Shown: positions 1 through 11,142 of the stretch, one piece after another | How the letters are laid out: each line of letters opens with the position of its first letter | Numbering within the stretch: the first letter of the stretch is position 1 | DNA from: Poronia punctata | Lineage: Eukaryota; Ascomycota; Sordariomycetes; Xylariales; Xylariaceae | Assembly (NCBI GenBank): GCA_022579005.1 | Contig: MU401943.1 | Location: 1-14,645, forward strand | Reading direction: 5' to 3' | DNA length: 14,645 nucleotides | Program-made: the position numbers and the translations under genes | Notes under the pieces: model-generated | What the model saw: the letters and a program-made list of their open reading frames with translations, nothing else | What the model was told of the DNA's origin: nothing | Database searches by the model: none

Positions 1-1140
1 CTTATATTTTTTAAAAAAATAACTTATATTAATATATATATATTTATACTTTATAAATATATTATATTATATATTTAATATTAAGCAATATATTAATAGC
101 TAAAAAGCAAAAGCTTAATTAAAGATTTTAAACGTAATTTTCTTAAACTTAAGTTAGCACTTTATTTTTTTAATTAAGCAAATATACTAACGCTATAATA
201 ATATTTTACTTAAGTTTTATAGCATTTTTATATATTACTTTATTTTGCTTATATTAAAAGTTATTTTAACTAAGTAATAAGTAGTTTTTTAAATTGTAGT
301 TTTAGCTTTTTATAAAGTAGCCTTAGCTAAAAACCTTTAAAAGCATACCTTTTATAGTAAGCGCGCTAAATACTTTATTAAAATAAGTACTTATTAACTA
401 TAAAAAGCTAATACTTAGCTTTTTAGTTTTTATTTAAAACAAAGTATATAATTTATAAACTTTATAATAATTAGTATATAATTAGTATATTAAAATATAA
501 AGGTATATATAGGTTTTGTTAGCAAATTTAAGCAATTGCTTTACTTGCTTTTAAAAATAGCTTTTTTTAATTATTAAGTTTAAATAAAATATAGCTAACT
601 ATTTAGCAAAGTACGTTATACTTATTTATAATAAATAGTATATATATTAGTAAGCTTTTTTTATTTAAACAATATATAATTACTTAAATAGCAAGGTTTT
701 TGTTTTTTATTGTTTTTTAAACTAAAAAGAAAACAATTTTTAATTAGTAGCGCTAAAGTTAAATTTTATAGTAAAAGGTTTTTAAAGCTTAAATATAGTA
801 GTTTTTTTATACTATATAGCTTTTATACTAAAAGTTTTATATATAATTAATATATATTTAATTTAATAAGCAAATACTTATATACTAAATATGCTTTATA
901 AGTATAGTTTAAAAGTAAGTTTATAAAAATTTCTTATTTTATAATAAATAGCAAATATATTAAATTGCTTTATTAAATATATTATTAATAGTAAAACGCT
1001 ATTTTATATAGTTAGCTTTTTAAGCGTTTAAATAAGAGAAAATAATAAAAAGTTGCTATATAATAATAAGTTAGCAAAGTTTTTAATATAAGTTAATTAT
1101 TAGTTAATATTACTTTTTTAACTTTTTTTTTTATATTATA
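1..1140. other. AT-rich RIP-type flanking DNA, no gene seen
   Basis: The stretch is extremely AT-rich: a sampled line has about 13% G+C. It is dominated by TA steps and by short words such as TTAA, AGC and GCT. TAA and TAG interrupt every frame I tried. I saw no protein motif, structural RNA or long repeat. It is most simply the heavily mutated remains of older repeats, but no family can be named. Confidence 0.6.
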
Positions 1141-1590
1141 TTTAAGCTTTTTATAAGTAGTACTATTTAAAGTATATATTATTTTATATTTAGTAATATT
1201 TTAAGCTAAACGCGTTGCTTAGTTTTGTGCATACTTAATAATTTGCTTTATTAGTTTAAACTATTTATTATTTTATTAGTTATTAAAAGCATTATATAAA
1301 ACGCTTTTATTTTTAAATATATTAAACTTTTTTATAATATTTTTTAAGTTAATAACAAAACTTATGCTTTTTTTTACTAAAAACTTAATAATAACACTAC
1401 TATTTTAAATACTAGTTAATTAAAAATTTAAACTAGTTTTAAATATAGTAAGCTTATAAAAAATGTTATTTTTTTAAGCAACTTATTTTAAGTGTTTGTT
1501 TTAAAAGCAGCTAATAAATTAATATAAATTAATATATAAGTAAAATATAAAACTTACTATATAGCTTTAACCTTTTTATAAATTACTATA

Positions 1591-2090
1591 AAGGCAGCAG
1601 CTTTATTAATAAGGCTAGCTATAGCATTTTTTTGCTTTTATGCATTTTTTTTATGCTTAATTTATTAGTATAAGCGTTATTTAGCGTTTTTATATTTTTT
1701 TTATATAGGTATTAAAGCTATAGCACGCTTATAAGCCTTTTTTATATATAAATTAGTAAATAGTTTTATTTTATTTTTACGCTACTTTAGTAAAAGTAAA
1801 AGCAAAGATCTTTTTGCTTTACGCTTTGTTATTGCTTAAAAAAATTAATATAAATTAGTATATAAAGTAAAAAAATATACTTTTTATAATAAAAGGCTAG
1901 TAGCTTAAATAAAGCTAATAATAAAATTATAAAAAACAAGGTATTATAAGCATTTATTAGCTAAATATACGTAATATAAGTATAAAATATAAAATAACTA
2001 ACTAATTTTACCTTATAAAACAAAGGCGCGACTTAAAATAACAAAACTTTTAATTAAATAAAAAATATAATAAAAGTAATATATAAGTAA
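1591..2090 (+). pseudogene. Doubtful decayed coding remnant, unrecognised
   Basis: G+C is slightly higher here than in the DNA around it. The + frame starting at 1591 reads with only four stops over roughly the first 88 codons. It begins with an Ala/Leu-rich stretch (KAAALLIRLAIAFF). Further on are words that look protein-like, such as YYKHLLAKYT and KTKARLKITKLL. All stops are TAA or TAG, the kind RIP makes from CAA, CAG or TGG. Over the wider interval 1141-2160 the stop frequency is about 8%, close to chance for this base composition, so the case rests on the short central part. I do not recognise a family. It could be a fragment of an old transposase or simply chance. Confidence 0.2.
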
Positions 2091-4151
2091 AAAAGTTAAA
2101 AATGTATATATATAAGTATAGTAAAAATATTTAAAACAGGTATATAAAAGTAAAAACATTTTGCTACTTTTAACTACTTTTTTAGCCTAGCTACTATTAT
2201 ATATAAAATAATAGTATTTTAATAATATTATATAATAATATTATATATAAATATATATACTATATATATTATATTAAATTATATAAATATTATTAAAACT
2301 TTATAAATTTAAATATATATATATAGCTATATATAAATTAAATTTTAAATATAATTATATATATAAACTTATTTTAAGTGCTTTAATATTTATAATTTTA
2401 CTTATAATAAAAGTTTAATATATAATTTTTTAACTAATAATATAGTACTTTATTATTATTTATATATAATTAGTATAGTTTTACTTAACTTTTATTTAAA
2501 CATATTTACTAATTAGCTAAACTAAATAGTGTTTTGTTTTAATGCTGCTTAGACCTTTTTTTAAAATAAAGTACTATATTTTTTTAACTTAAATAAATTA
2601 TTATTTTTTAGCTGCAACCTGCTTATTAGTAACTATATTTTATTTTTATAAAACTTTTGTTTTATTATACTAAGGTTTTAAATATTATTTAGTTTATTAT
2701 TTATTAATTTATTAATGTTATTAAAATTGTTAATATTAAAAATTTTACTTTTATAGCCTAAAAACAAATTTAGCAGTTATAGTGCTGCTTTTAGCCTTTA
2801 AATATACTTACTATATATAATAGTATTTTTACTATTAAAAAATGCGTTTTTAAAATCTTTAGTTGTTTATAAGTAAAAGTTAATTATTATAACTATATAA
2901 AAAATATTTACAACAATCTAAGTTTGCTAGTCTTTATATATAGCTTTTGCCTAGCTTTATATACTCTTTATAAGTACTAAAACAGCTTAAATATATTATA
3001 ATAATAAATTAAATATAATTTTATATTTTAAAAATAAGCATATACTTATTTTTTTATATATAAATATTAACAAACTTTATAATAGCAAAGCAAAGCTATA
3101 ATGCTTATTTTAGCATTATAATATAAAAGTTTTACTTAGTTTTAACATTACTAACTATTTTAAGTAGTTATTAAATATTAAGTTCTTTACATTATAAAAG
3201 CTAAAATTGTATACTAGCAAATTTTTTTATATGCTTGCTACTATTATTAAAATATATAGCTAAGCTTTAAAACTACTATTATTAGCTAAAAGATTAAAAA
3301 TTAATATATAATTAATATATTTTTTAAATATACTTTATATACTATGCTGCTAAAACTACTTAAAATAATAGTTTAATATAAATTATTAATATTTAAATTT
3401 GCTAAAAACGCTTTTAATACTAGCTATATTATATAAAAAAAGCAGCTTAAATAAATAACCGCCTTAGCTATATTGCTAAGTTGCTTAGTAATATATTTAA
3501 TTTTAAAGCTTAAACTATTTTTTACTATATAAGTTTAAGCAGCGCAATATAGTTTAAACTGTTTTAATATAGCAAATATAGCATTTAAGTTAAGTTCTGC
3601 CTTTTTAAAGTTGCATTTTTAAATATTAATTAAAATATAATAAAGTATTTAGTTAGTATTAATAAAATATATATATATACTTAAATAGCAAATCTACATA
3701 TTTAAAAACGTTTATATATTATATATAATGCTTACTTATAACTTTACTACTTGTTTTGCTAAATAATAAGCAATAATATTTTAAAAATATTTTAGGTAAA
3801 AAGTATAAAAACTTTTTTTTAAAAGTAAACTTTAATATAAAGCAATATTTTTTTACTATATAATAAAATATTAGTTTTTAATTATATTAAATAATAAGTT
3901 ACTTTTAGTTTATATATAAAGCAAAAGCTTAGTTATTAAAAAAATAACTTACTTATTTTATTAAATAATTAGTATATAATTAATATATAGCTAAGTAATA
4001 TATATACTTTTTTACTAAAGTTACTACTTTTTAAATGCTTTTTTTAATATAAACTATAGTTTTTAAGTAAACTAAATATGCTTGCTTATTAAGCTAGTGC
4101 TTATTAATTTTAAAAATTTAAAATAGTGCAAAACTTTGCTATAAGCTTTAT
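2091..4151. other. AT-rich RIP-type DNA, no gene seen
   Basis: This is AT-rich sequence with frequent stops in all frames. A patch near 3440-3620 has slightly more G+C and a somewhat open minus frame, but no recognisable motif. No LTR-like copy or RNA gene was found. The retrotransposon is inserted at the right edge of this stretch. Confidence 0.55.
2205..2350. repeat. Low-complexity AT tract with nested palindromes
   Basis: The tract is nearly pure A and T, with repeated ATAT and AATAATATTAT words that can fold on themselves. It is probably an end product of mutation plus slippage. It has no evident function. Confidence 0.6.
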
Positions 4152-4152
4152 A

Positions 4153-4157
4153 CTTAA
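4153..4157. repeat. Left target-site duplication CTTAA
   Basis: CTTAA lies immediately before the TG that opens the 5' LTR. The same five bases follow the point where LTR similarity ends on the right (13739-13743). Five base pairs is the usual duplication length for copia integrases. The preceding A also matches, so one base is ambiguous. In DNA this AT-rich a 5-bp match alone would be weak. Its position exactly at both similarity boundaries is what supports it. Confidence 0.65.
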
Positions 4158-4448
4158 TGTAACAGATAGAGCATGTGACCTAGATCCAAAGGTATCAAAA
4201 GTACCTTAGGTAACCAGGTACATAGTAACCTTATTTTAAATAAAGTAAAATACGCTGCCTATATCTTAAACTATTATATAATATGTACTTATACCTAAAA
4301 AGTACTAAAAATATATAAAGTACTTTAAACCTAGTTAAATACTTTTATAGATTATAGTTAATTATATTACATTTTTAAGCGTCTAGTTTTACTTTTAATG
4401 CTTTGCACCTATTCTAATTTACTTTGTTTGCTATAACTTATTATTAAA
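4158..4448 (+). repeat. 5' long terminal repeat (291 bp)
   Basis: It aligns base for base, without a gap, to 13448-13738 (offset 9290). It opens with TGTAACAGAT. By hand count the two copies differ at 36 sites, all C/T or G/A. The first 60 bp keep more G and C than the 3' copy, and the last 68 bp keep less. The right end is set by the loss of similarity at 4449 and by the duplication on the other side, with one base of uncertainty. It does not end in the usual CA; a CA-type end would fall at about 4435, but similarity continues 13 bp further. No promoter element can be named safely after this much mutation. Confidence 0.93.
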
Positions 4449-4461
4449 GTTATAAGCCTAG
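4449..4461 (+). other. Primer-binding site resembling half initiator tRNA-Met
   Basis: Directly after the 5' LTR the sequence reads GTTATAAGCCTAG. The complement of the anticodon stem-loop of eukaryotic initiator tRNA-Met contains GTTATGAGCC. With one G-to-A and one C-to-T change the site matches a GTTATGAGCCCAG form. Drosophila copia is primed by an initiator tRNA cut in its anticodon loop, so the site type fits this superfamily. The match is from memory of tRNA sequences and is short, but its position is exactly where a primer-binding site must be. Confidence 0.6.
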
Positions 4462-4569
4462 TTTGCTTATAAAAAACTAGTGCTACTTTTAAAAGCTTAA
4501 AAGCTAGTTAATTACTTATAACTTTATTTTTAAGCCCTTATTTATAAACTATTTAATATAAACTCTAAC

Positions 4570-5700
4570 TTATTTAAAACTATTTTAAACACGTTTAATT
4601 TTTTTAATACTTTTTTATTTAAATAAGCATTTTAATATAACTTAAAAAGCTTTTAAGCATTTAAAATGTTAAAAAATAAAATTAATGCAAATACTACTTT
4701 TAAAAATGTTTATAACTAAGTAAAGTAATATTAAAAGCTTAAGTTTATTTATTACTAGCGTAGTATTTAAAAAAAAGTAAACTTAAATGCTTTTAAAACT
4801 ACTTATAATTTAACAAAGCTTTATAAAAATCTTACTAAAAAAAAAGCAAAAAAGGTTATTGTCTAGTATTAACTATGCAAACACTATAAAGTACAGCTGC
4901 GCTACTTTAATAACTTTTAAAACAATAAAAAGCTTAACTTTTTTAAAACCTTAAACTTTAATAAAGCTAAAATTTAAGTTATATATAAAACAATAATTAA
5001 TAAAAATAGCAAGCACAAAAAATAAGTTATTATGCTTTAAGCATATTTAACTTTTATTTAAAATTAAGTTAATAAAATAGTTAATAATTGCTTTAAAAGC
5101 CAAGTTTAGGTGCTTTAAGACTAAAACTGCAATTATATGCTATAAAACTTTATTTAGCGCTTAAAAGGAATTGTTGCCCTATACAATATTAAGTTTTAAC
5201 AAATTGCTTAAAAAACATACTATTAAGTGCTTACTAAAGTATAAAAAAGCTTAGTTAAGCTAAGCAAGTAGTATAAAAAATAGTAAGCAGTATATAACAA
5301 AGCCTTTAACTACGATATAGTAAATATTAAAAGGCTACTAGTAACAAAAAATTTTTTAACTACAATAAGCACTAAGATTGCACTAAAGTAAGCTTAAAAT
5401 AAAAAAATGCAACTTTTCTACTGCTAGGCCCTTAGCAAATTAATTTTAACGCTTATAAAATACGCTAAAATCTTTAAAAAATATAACTAAAAGTTAAAAA
5501 ACTAAAAAAAAGCTAGTATTTTAGCTATTTTTATAATAGCAGTTTTAAATAACTTTAAAAAAGCAAAAGCACTTTAAGCAAAGTTAAGTACTAAAAACGC
5601 CTTTAAAGGCAAGTTTTGCTTATATTCTTTTAAAAACAAAAAGAGTAATTACTTATAGTTACTATGTAAGTACGCTTACTTCTAGCGCACTATTACTAAA
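4570..5700 (+). other. gag: Gag region of the polyprotein
   Basis: This part lies before the protease and should encode the particle-forming protein. The frame keeps hydrophobic, helix-like stretches around 5160-5460, for example LSKLILTLIKYAKIF, as in copia Gag proteins. At 5617-5667 there is a Cys, then a TAC codon that may have been His, then a Cys after four residues. This partly resembles a CCHC zinc knuckle, but the second Cys is a Ser codon that RIP cannot explain. The knuckle is therefore doubtful. The assignment rests mainly on position and frame continuity. Confidence 0.6.
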
Positions 5701-6000
5701 TCTATAAGCTTTAAAAGTTTTTAAATAAGTAATAAGTATATTAAAAAAACTAAAAAGCGCTACGCGCTTGCTAAGTAAAACAAACTTTAACAAAAAATTG
5801 TAAAAAAAAGGTAGGCAGTACTATTAAAACCTATAAGCTCTAAAAAAAAAAGAAAATTAAATAAGCAAAAAAATTCTAGCTAAAGCAAGTATTTACTTAA
5901 AAATTAAATTTATATAATAATTAATTTAGTAAGCCTTAGCATTAAAGCTAAAAACTTTGCTATGTTTACAATACTTAGACAACCTTAATACGCACTAGCA

Positions 6001-6240
6001 AATAGTATAGTGCTAAACAACTATAAAGCAGTTTACTTAGTTAATAAACTAAATTTATTAAATAAAAAAAGCTTTTAAGCTATATTTAATAACAGCGTTT
6101 TATTTAGCACTATAAGCTTTTTAATAATTAAAAAAGGTTAACAAACAATTTAAAAGGTAATAAATAAGATTATAAGCTTTTATATAAAGGACTTAGTTTT
6201 AAAAAATATAAACATAGTTAAAGGTTTTTATATTAATATT
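6001..6240 (+). other. Retropepsin-type protease remnant
   Basis: Around 6007-6045 the frame reads IVLNNYKAVYLVN. This aligns with the copia protease pattern LDxGA..H.V: the active-site Asp now reads AAC (Asn) at 6016-6018, the glycine reads AAA, and His reads TAC. The following residues, up to LVLKNINIVKGF at 6196-6231, fit the hydrophobic second half of the domain. This aspartic protease would have cut the polyprotein. Its active site is lost. Confidence 0.7.
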
Positions 6241-6479
6241 ATTTTAAAAGCTTAATTTTAGCAAAAAGAAATTTAGTATTATAATTTTAACTGCTTGCTT
6301 TAATATAGATTAATTAAGCACAACACTATACTTAAAATGCTTACACATTATTATAACCTAGTTTTCTTTAAATATAAGCCTTAATTTTTTTATTTTAGCA
6401 GTTATTTAGTAAACTTTGCAATATTTTTTAATATTTTACTTAGTGCTGCAAAGATTATAATAGCTATTGTAAAAAAAAA

Positions 6480-7150
6480 ATATTAACTTTTTAAAAATCT
6501 ACTACAACTATAAACTAATTTAAAAAAATTATAGTACTTAAAAGCAAAATACTTAGGTTTAAAAGCTTTGCAAGCTTTAGCTAATAAAGCATAAAACGTT
6601 AAAATTTAAAAAACGCTTTATATTAAGTATAATAGCTATGCTACTACTTATATAACTAAAGTAGTATCTTGCTAAACTTTAAAGCGTTGCGCAAGTTAGC
6701 TGTTTTAAAGGATTTATTAGGATTTGTTTAACTATAAAAAAAACTATAATAAATCTACATAAATGTTAGTTTTAAAAAACAAATATAGCAAAATGCTCTA
6801 AGCTTTTCTATTATAAAAAAAAAGCTTAAAACTAGTACTTAAAAAGCTTACTAGTTTTAAAAAGTAAGTAAAACGCTAGTTTAGACTTTTTTTTTGCTTT
6901 TTTTGCTACAATAATAAAAAAGCAGTTATTGCTATAAAAAAAAAGACTAAGTATAAAAAGTAGTATAAAAAAAAAAGAATTACAATAAAAACTTTACTTA
7001 TATACGTTAAAAAACTAGTAAAAGCAAGTAAACAAGCTAAACAATAAATTATACATAAGTTAACTGCTATAATAAACAAAGCACGTTTACTTATTAAACT
7101 ATAACTAAAAACAGTTTAAGCAGCAGCGTAGTTATATAACTAAAGCTTTT
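6480..7150 (+). other. Integrase remnant (pre-integrase and catalytic core)
   Basis: The zinc-binding CxxC of the N-terminal domain is seen at 6628-6639 as TAT...TAT, each one transition from a Cys codon. The start of the core reads LF*RIY*DLF at 6709-6729, matching the copia pattern RPFxRIxxDLF. Its first catalytic Asp (GAT, 6721-6723) survives. The second Asp reads Asn near 6910-6915, and the catalytic Glu most likely reads Lys at 7030-7032. Downstream, IIHKLTAIINKARLLIKL* at 7048-7104 matches the conserved helix before the LPxxLW motif. The enzyme would have inserted element DNA into the genome. Two of three catalytic residues are gone. Confidence 0.9.
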
Positions 7151-8640
7151 TAAAAGCTTATAATTTTTATAGCCTACTTAAAAAGCTTTATATGTAGTTT
7201 ATATACTATTTTTGCTAATATATACTAAAAGTAAAAAAGGCACTAATAAGTAATCTTAAACTAAATTAGTTAAAAATAATAGCATATAAATGCAAATGCT
7301 ATTTATTAAAGCAAAATTTTCTTATAAGTTATTAAAAACAAGCATTTAAAACAAAACCTTAAACATATACAAAATATATAGTAAAGTATATAATAACTAA
7401 CTTATACTAAATTTAAATACTTATAATAAAGTAAGTAATTATGTTTAAAAATATAAAGTTTAATAAAATATAGTTTTATAACCTAAAAAAAACTTGCAAG
7501 CATATTAGTTAAAAAATAGTACAGTATAAGTTTATTAAAGTTAAACTAATACTAATATTATTTTTTAATAAACTTTTAAACAACAAAACTAAAAATATTT
7601 TAAGTTATAAAATACTGCTTAATACGCTACTAGCAACAAAAAAAATTAAAAGTGTGCTTAAATTAACTAAAAGCCTAGATAGCTTTTTATAAGCTTATAA
7701 GTTAAAAGTAAGTATAGCGTAAAAGTAAGTAAAGCTACTTAAAAACTTGCAATATTAGCAACAAGAACTTATAACCTTTAAAAATACGCCAGAGCTTTTT
7801 AAGCAAAGGGAATAGCATAACTAAAAACTTAAATAATAAAGCAATATATTAGTAGTACTTAAAAAAAGTGTATAAAGTATAGGGCAAAAACTATAAAAGT
7901 TAAGTATACTAAAAAAGACGTTATAAGCTAATATTAATAAGCAGCTTAAACAAAAAATAGCTGCTTTAAAGCGTTTAAGCTTATAAAGTAATATAATAAA
8001 GCATTAAAATACAATTTTAAATACTTAACTATATTTAACAATAAAAAAAAAAGCTTTAAAGTATTAAAAAAACTTTTATAATGCTTTAAAGCACCTTAAC
8101 ACTTTTAATATGCAACTTAAAAAAAAGCAAGACAAAGCTTTTAAAAAAAAAGCACAAAGCTTAAATGCTTTTAATACAAAAAAGCTAAAAATAAAAAGAA
8201 AATATACTTAGCAAAAACCTTTAAAACAAGTTAAAAAAAGCAAAAAACTTTATAAATTCTTACCTTATAACAAAGCTAAAAAAAGCAATTAGCATATATT
8301 TGCAACACTTATATATAGCAAAAATACAATTACAATACTAAATAATAATAATAAGTATTAAAAATTTTTTTTAAAAACATTTTTTTTAAATTAACTAAAA
8401 GCAATTTACTAAGGAGATTAAAAACATAAAACTTTATACGCTATGTTTGCAGCAATAGTAAAGCAAATAAAAGCAAAACGCCTAAGTGCTTTTTTAAAAA
8501 AGAAAATTTACTAAAACAACTTAGTAAAGCTAGAACTTAAATATTAAAAAAACCTTATAACGCATTTGCTAAAAAAGTATTTTAAAAAAAGCGTAAAGAA
8601 AAAGCTAAATTAAATGCTTGTATTTAACATTATAAAACGT
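7140..8640 (+). other. Integrase C-terminal and linker region, Gln/Lys-rich
   Basis: The frame stays continuous from integrase to reverse transcriptase. Around 7381-7460 it reads VKYIITNLY and MFKNIKFNKI, matching the copia stretch after the core where GY and a VxFdE word are usual. From about 7740 to 8260 it is rich in Gln and Lys (QQELITFKNTPELFKQRE near 7756-7812). It is probably helical and serves as a spacer. No separate enzyme is seen. Confidence 0.65.
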
Positions 8641-8679
8641 ATTTTACGTAAAAATATAATAAGCAAGCTACTACTATTA

Positions 8680-9480
8680 AAATAGGTGTTTACTTATAAG
8701 TTTAATAAAAAAAGGTATTTTATAAACTATAAAGCTAAACTAATAGTAAAAAAAAATTAACAAGTAACTAACACTTTTTAGTTAACTTATATAGCTACTT
8801 TTACTACTTTAACCTTTTAACTAGTTATAGCAATAGTAGCTTATTTTAGTTTTAAATACAAATAGTATAATATTAAAAGCGCGTTTTTTAATACAAGTAA
8901 AAAAAGTAAAAAGCTAGTAGTATATAATATGCTTAATAGTATAAGAAAGCATTCTAATAAGGTTATGCTGCTTTTAAAAATATTATATAGTTTAAAAGAC
9001 TTGCTTCTTTTTTAGTATAAAAAATTTTTAAGCACGCTAATAAAACTTAGTCTTATACCTTTTAAAAAAGAACCTTGCCTATTTTATAGCAAAGACCGCT
9101 AAATACTAGTAGTCTTTTACGTAGACAATTTTTTAGTACTATACTTAAAGTTTTACAAAGCACAAGCGTTTTAAGTAACTTAAGGTATTAAACAAGCATA
9201 TAAAATTAAAGACTAAAAAAATATTGCATAGTTTTTTAAAATTAAAGTAGTAAGAAATAAAAAAAAGAAAACAATTTCCTTGCTATATAACTAATATATT
9301 AAAAAAGTAGCTAAGCATTATAATCTAGCTAATAAAAGCTAAACACTATATATACTACTACTTTATAAAAAACTAAAAAAGTTTAAAAGCATAATAACAA
9401 AAGCGCAAATTAAAGCGTATTAAAAGCGTATAAGATTAATTATATATATAGCAATTATAATAAAAGCAAATATATTATAC
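8680..9480 (+). other. Reverse transcriptase remnant
   Basis: The domain opens with KFNKKRYFINYKAKLIV from 8698, equivalent to the copia KxxxxGxxxRYKARLVV region. YNIKSAF at 8866-8886 is the first catalytic motif, with its Asp now AAT (Asn). PCLFYSKDR at 9073-9099 leads to FYVDNFLVLY from 9115. This is the copia YVDD box (9118-9129): the first Asp is kept as GAC and the second reads AAT. No frameshift occurs. The enzyme would copy element RNA into DNA in the particle. It is inactive here. Confidence 0.95.
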
Positions 9481-9657
9481 GCTGTATTACTTTTATTAAA
9501 GTTTTTAACTAACTTAGGTTTAAAGTATTTAATTACAGCAAATTAAGTTATTAAGTATTTATACTGCACTAAGAAGCTAAAAATAATAATAAACTATTTT
9601 CCTAGTAGCTTATAAGCACTAGTAATAGTAAAAAATGCGTTTTTTACTAACAATTTA

Positions 9658-10083
9658 AAAACACGGCAATCCTTTTACAAATACTTAATAAGTTTATAAA
9701 AAGGCCTAATTACTTAAAAAGTATATTAACAAAATATAGTTTTTACTTTTATTATAAAAGCAAAGTTAATAGTTTTAAAACTAATAAGCAAAAAAGCTAT
9801 AGCGCTAAAGCGTTTAATAGCTAATATAAAGCTTGATTTTAACTAAGACTAGAAAATTTACTTTAATAATATATAAGCAATCTACTTAGTAGTAAAAAAT
9901 AAAAAACATATTAGCACTTAATTAAAACACGTTAACATATAAAACGTATAAATACGTAAGCAATATTAAAAGGGCTTATTTAAAATTAAGTATATAGCAA
10001 CAGCTAATATACTAGCTAACAAACTTACTAAAAACCTATTTTAAAAAGCGTTTAAGCATTTTAAATTACTACTAAACTTATAA
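9658..10083 (+). other. RNase H remnant
   Basis: KTRQSFYKYL at 9658-9687 matches the KTRKSxSGYxF start of copia RNase H. The catalytic Glu of the TEAEY box reads AAA (Lys) at 9757-9759. FNNI*AIYLV at 9862-9891 corresponds to xDNQxAIxLA, with the Asp mutated. KHVNI at 9925-9939 corresponds to KHIDI. The closing words YIATANILANKLTKNL at 9991-10038 match the conserved copia end (YIPTxDMLADxLTKxL). This domain would remove the RNA template during DNA synthesis. It also fixes the end of pol. Confidence 0.95.
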
Positions 10084-11109
10084 CAAATTTTAACACTACT
10101 ACTTAAAATAAGGAATTAACTTTAAAAGGTAGCAAAGTATTGCATTTTAATTAAAAAAAGGCGCAAGCATTAAAAGTTTATTATAAAACTTTAATATTTA
10201 CATTTAAACTAGCTAAGCAAAACTACTTAAAAACAACAAACAACAAACAAGCGCAAAACAAAACTAATTTAATCTTTTTTAAAAGCTTTCTTGCTTTTTA
10301 CCTTTTTTTTTTACTTTTTTTTTCTAAGCATTAGCAGCACGCTGCTAACTTTAACTACTATAAGCTTTACAAGCACTATAACTACTACTACAAGCTTTTT
10401 ACTAAAAAGTGCTAAGATTATAAAAGCTAATAGTAGCATTTTAAGCTAAAATAAGCTTTTTATTATTTATTACAAGCTTGTTAAGCTTTGCGTTTTTAAC
10501 TTTATAACTTTTTAGCTTAAGTATTTAAAATATAGTATTTTACATTTTCTTTAAAAACACTTGCTGCTAAACATTTTTTTTAAAATAAAGGTAAATAATG
10601 TGCTAGTAAAAATTACTACGACGCTTGTTTAAAGTATTAATATACTTATATAACTTTTTTACTTTTTAAAATAAAGTTAAATACTTGCAAGCATTAAAAA
10701 TAAAAGTAAAATACTTACTTAATTTTTAGCAATTGCTTTTGCTTTAAATATTTTAAATAAAGCGTTAGCATATAGTATAACCTAAGCAAAAAGCAGGTAA
10801 TAAGCTTAGCTAGTAGTACAACGCAAGCAAAAACGGCAATTTAAGTTAGCTACATTATAATAACTAATTTTAAAAAATAAATAAACAAAACTATATATTA
10901 TAGCTAAAAAACAATTAGTATACAAAACATTTTAATAAGCACTTAGTTGCAATTTAAATACAACCTTTTGCTTTTCTTTATAAATAAAAAAAGTAGGCAT
11001 TCTAAAAACAGCTTTATTAGCACGCAAAGGCTAATTTAAAGTGCATAGCCCTATATAATTATAATACAAGACGTAATCCTTGTTTATATTAAACTTGCTA
11101 AACTAAATA

Positions 11110-11130
11110 CTATTATTGCTATTATTGTTG
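11110..11130 (-). repeat. Decayed polyglutamine codon run
   Basis: Seven successive minus-strand codons in the antisense frame read CAA CAA TAA TAG CAA TAA TAG. Each stop is one C-to-T change from a glutamine codon, so the run is what RIP would make of a polyglutamine tract. An AT-rich triplet repeat with no coding meaning is the alternative. Confidence 0.45.
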
Positions 11131-11142
11131 CTTTTTTTACTA

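Larger units (their letters stand above)
4570..10119 (+). pseudogene. gag-pol: RIP-inactivated copia gag-pol polyprotein
   Basis: One + frame (codons starting at 4570, 4573 and so on) runs to TAA at 10117-10119 with no frameshift, about 1850 codons. Gag fills roughly the first 1.2 kb, followed by protease near 6001, integrase 6480-7150, a Gln/Lys-rich linker to about 8400, reverse transcriptase 8680-9480 and RNase H 9658-10083. Internal stops are TAA or TAG and often fall where the family has Trp, Gln or Arg. In 8641-10080 I count 27 stops in 480 codons. Many Asp and Glu positions read Asn or Lys because of G-to-A changes. The start codon cannot be fixed: an original ATG may now read ATA, and the upstream boundary is approximate. 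The family normally makes one polyprotein that the protease cuts inside the virus-like particle. Confidence 0.93.

Noticed and set aside
2205..2350. AT palindromes as a replication origin or centromere element
   Set aside because: AT-rich low-complexity tracts are expected in saturated RIP DNA. No conserved origin motif or array was seen.
3440..3620. Somewhat open minus-strand frame in the left flank
   Set aside because: Several stops occur in a short span and there is no recognisable motif. It is not better than chance for this composition.
4158..4435. Shorter LTR ending at the CTACA/CTATA word, giving a TG...CA structure
   Set aside because: Similarity between the two LTRs continues 13 bp further with only transitions, and the CTTAA duplication begins exactly where it stops.
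5617..5667. CCHC zinc knuckle in Gag
   Set aside because: Only Cys...His-like...Cys is present. The second Cys position is TCT, which RIP cannot derive from a Cys codon. It is mentioned only as a possible degenerate form.
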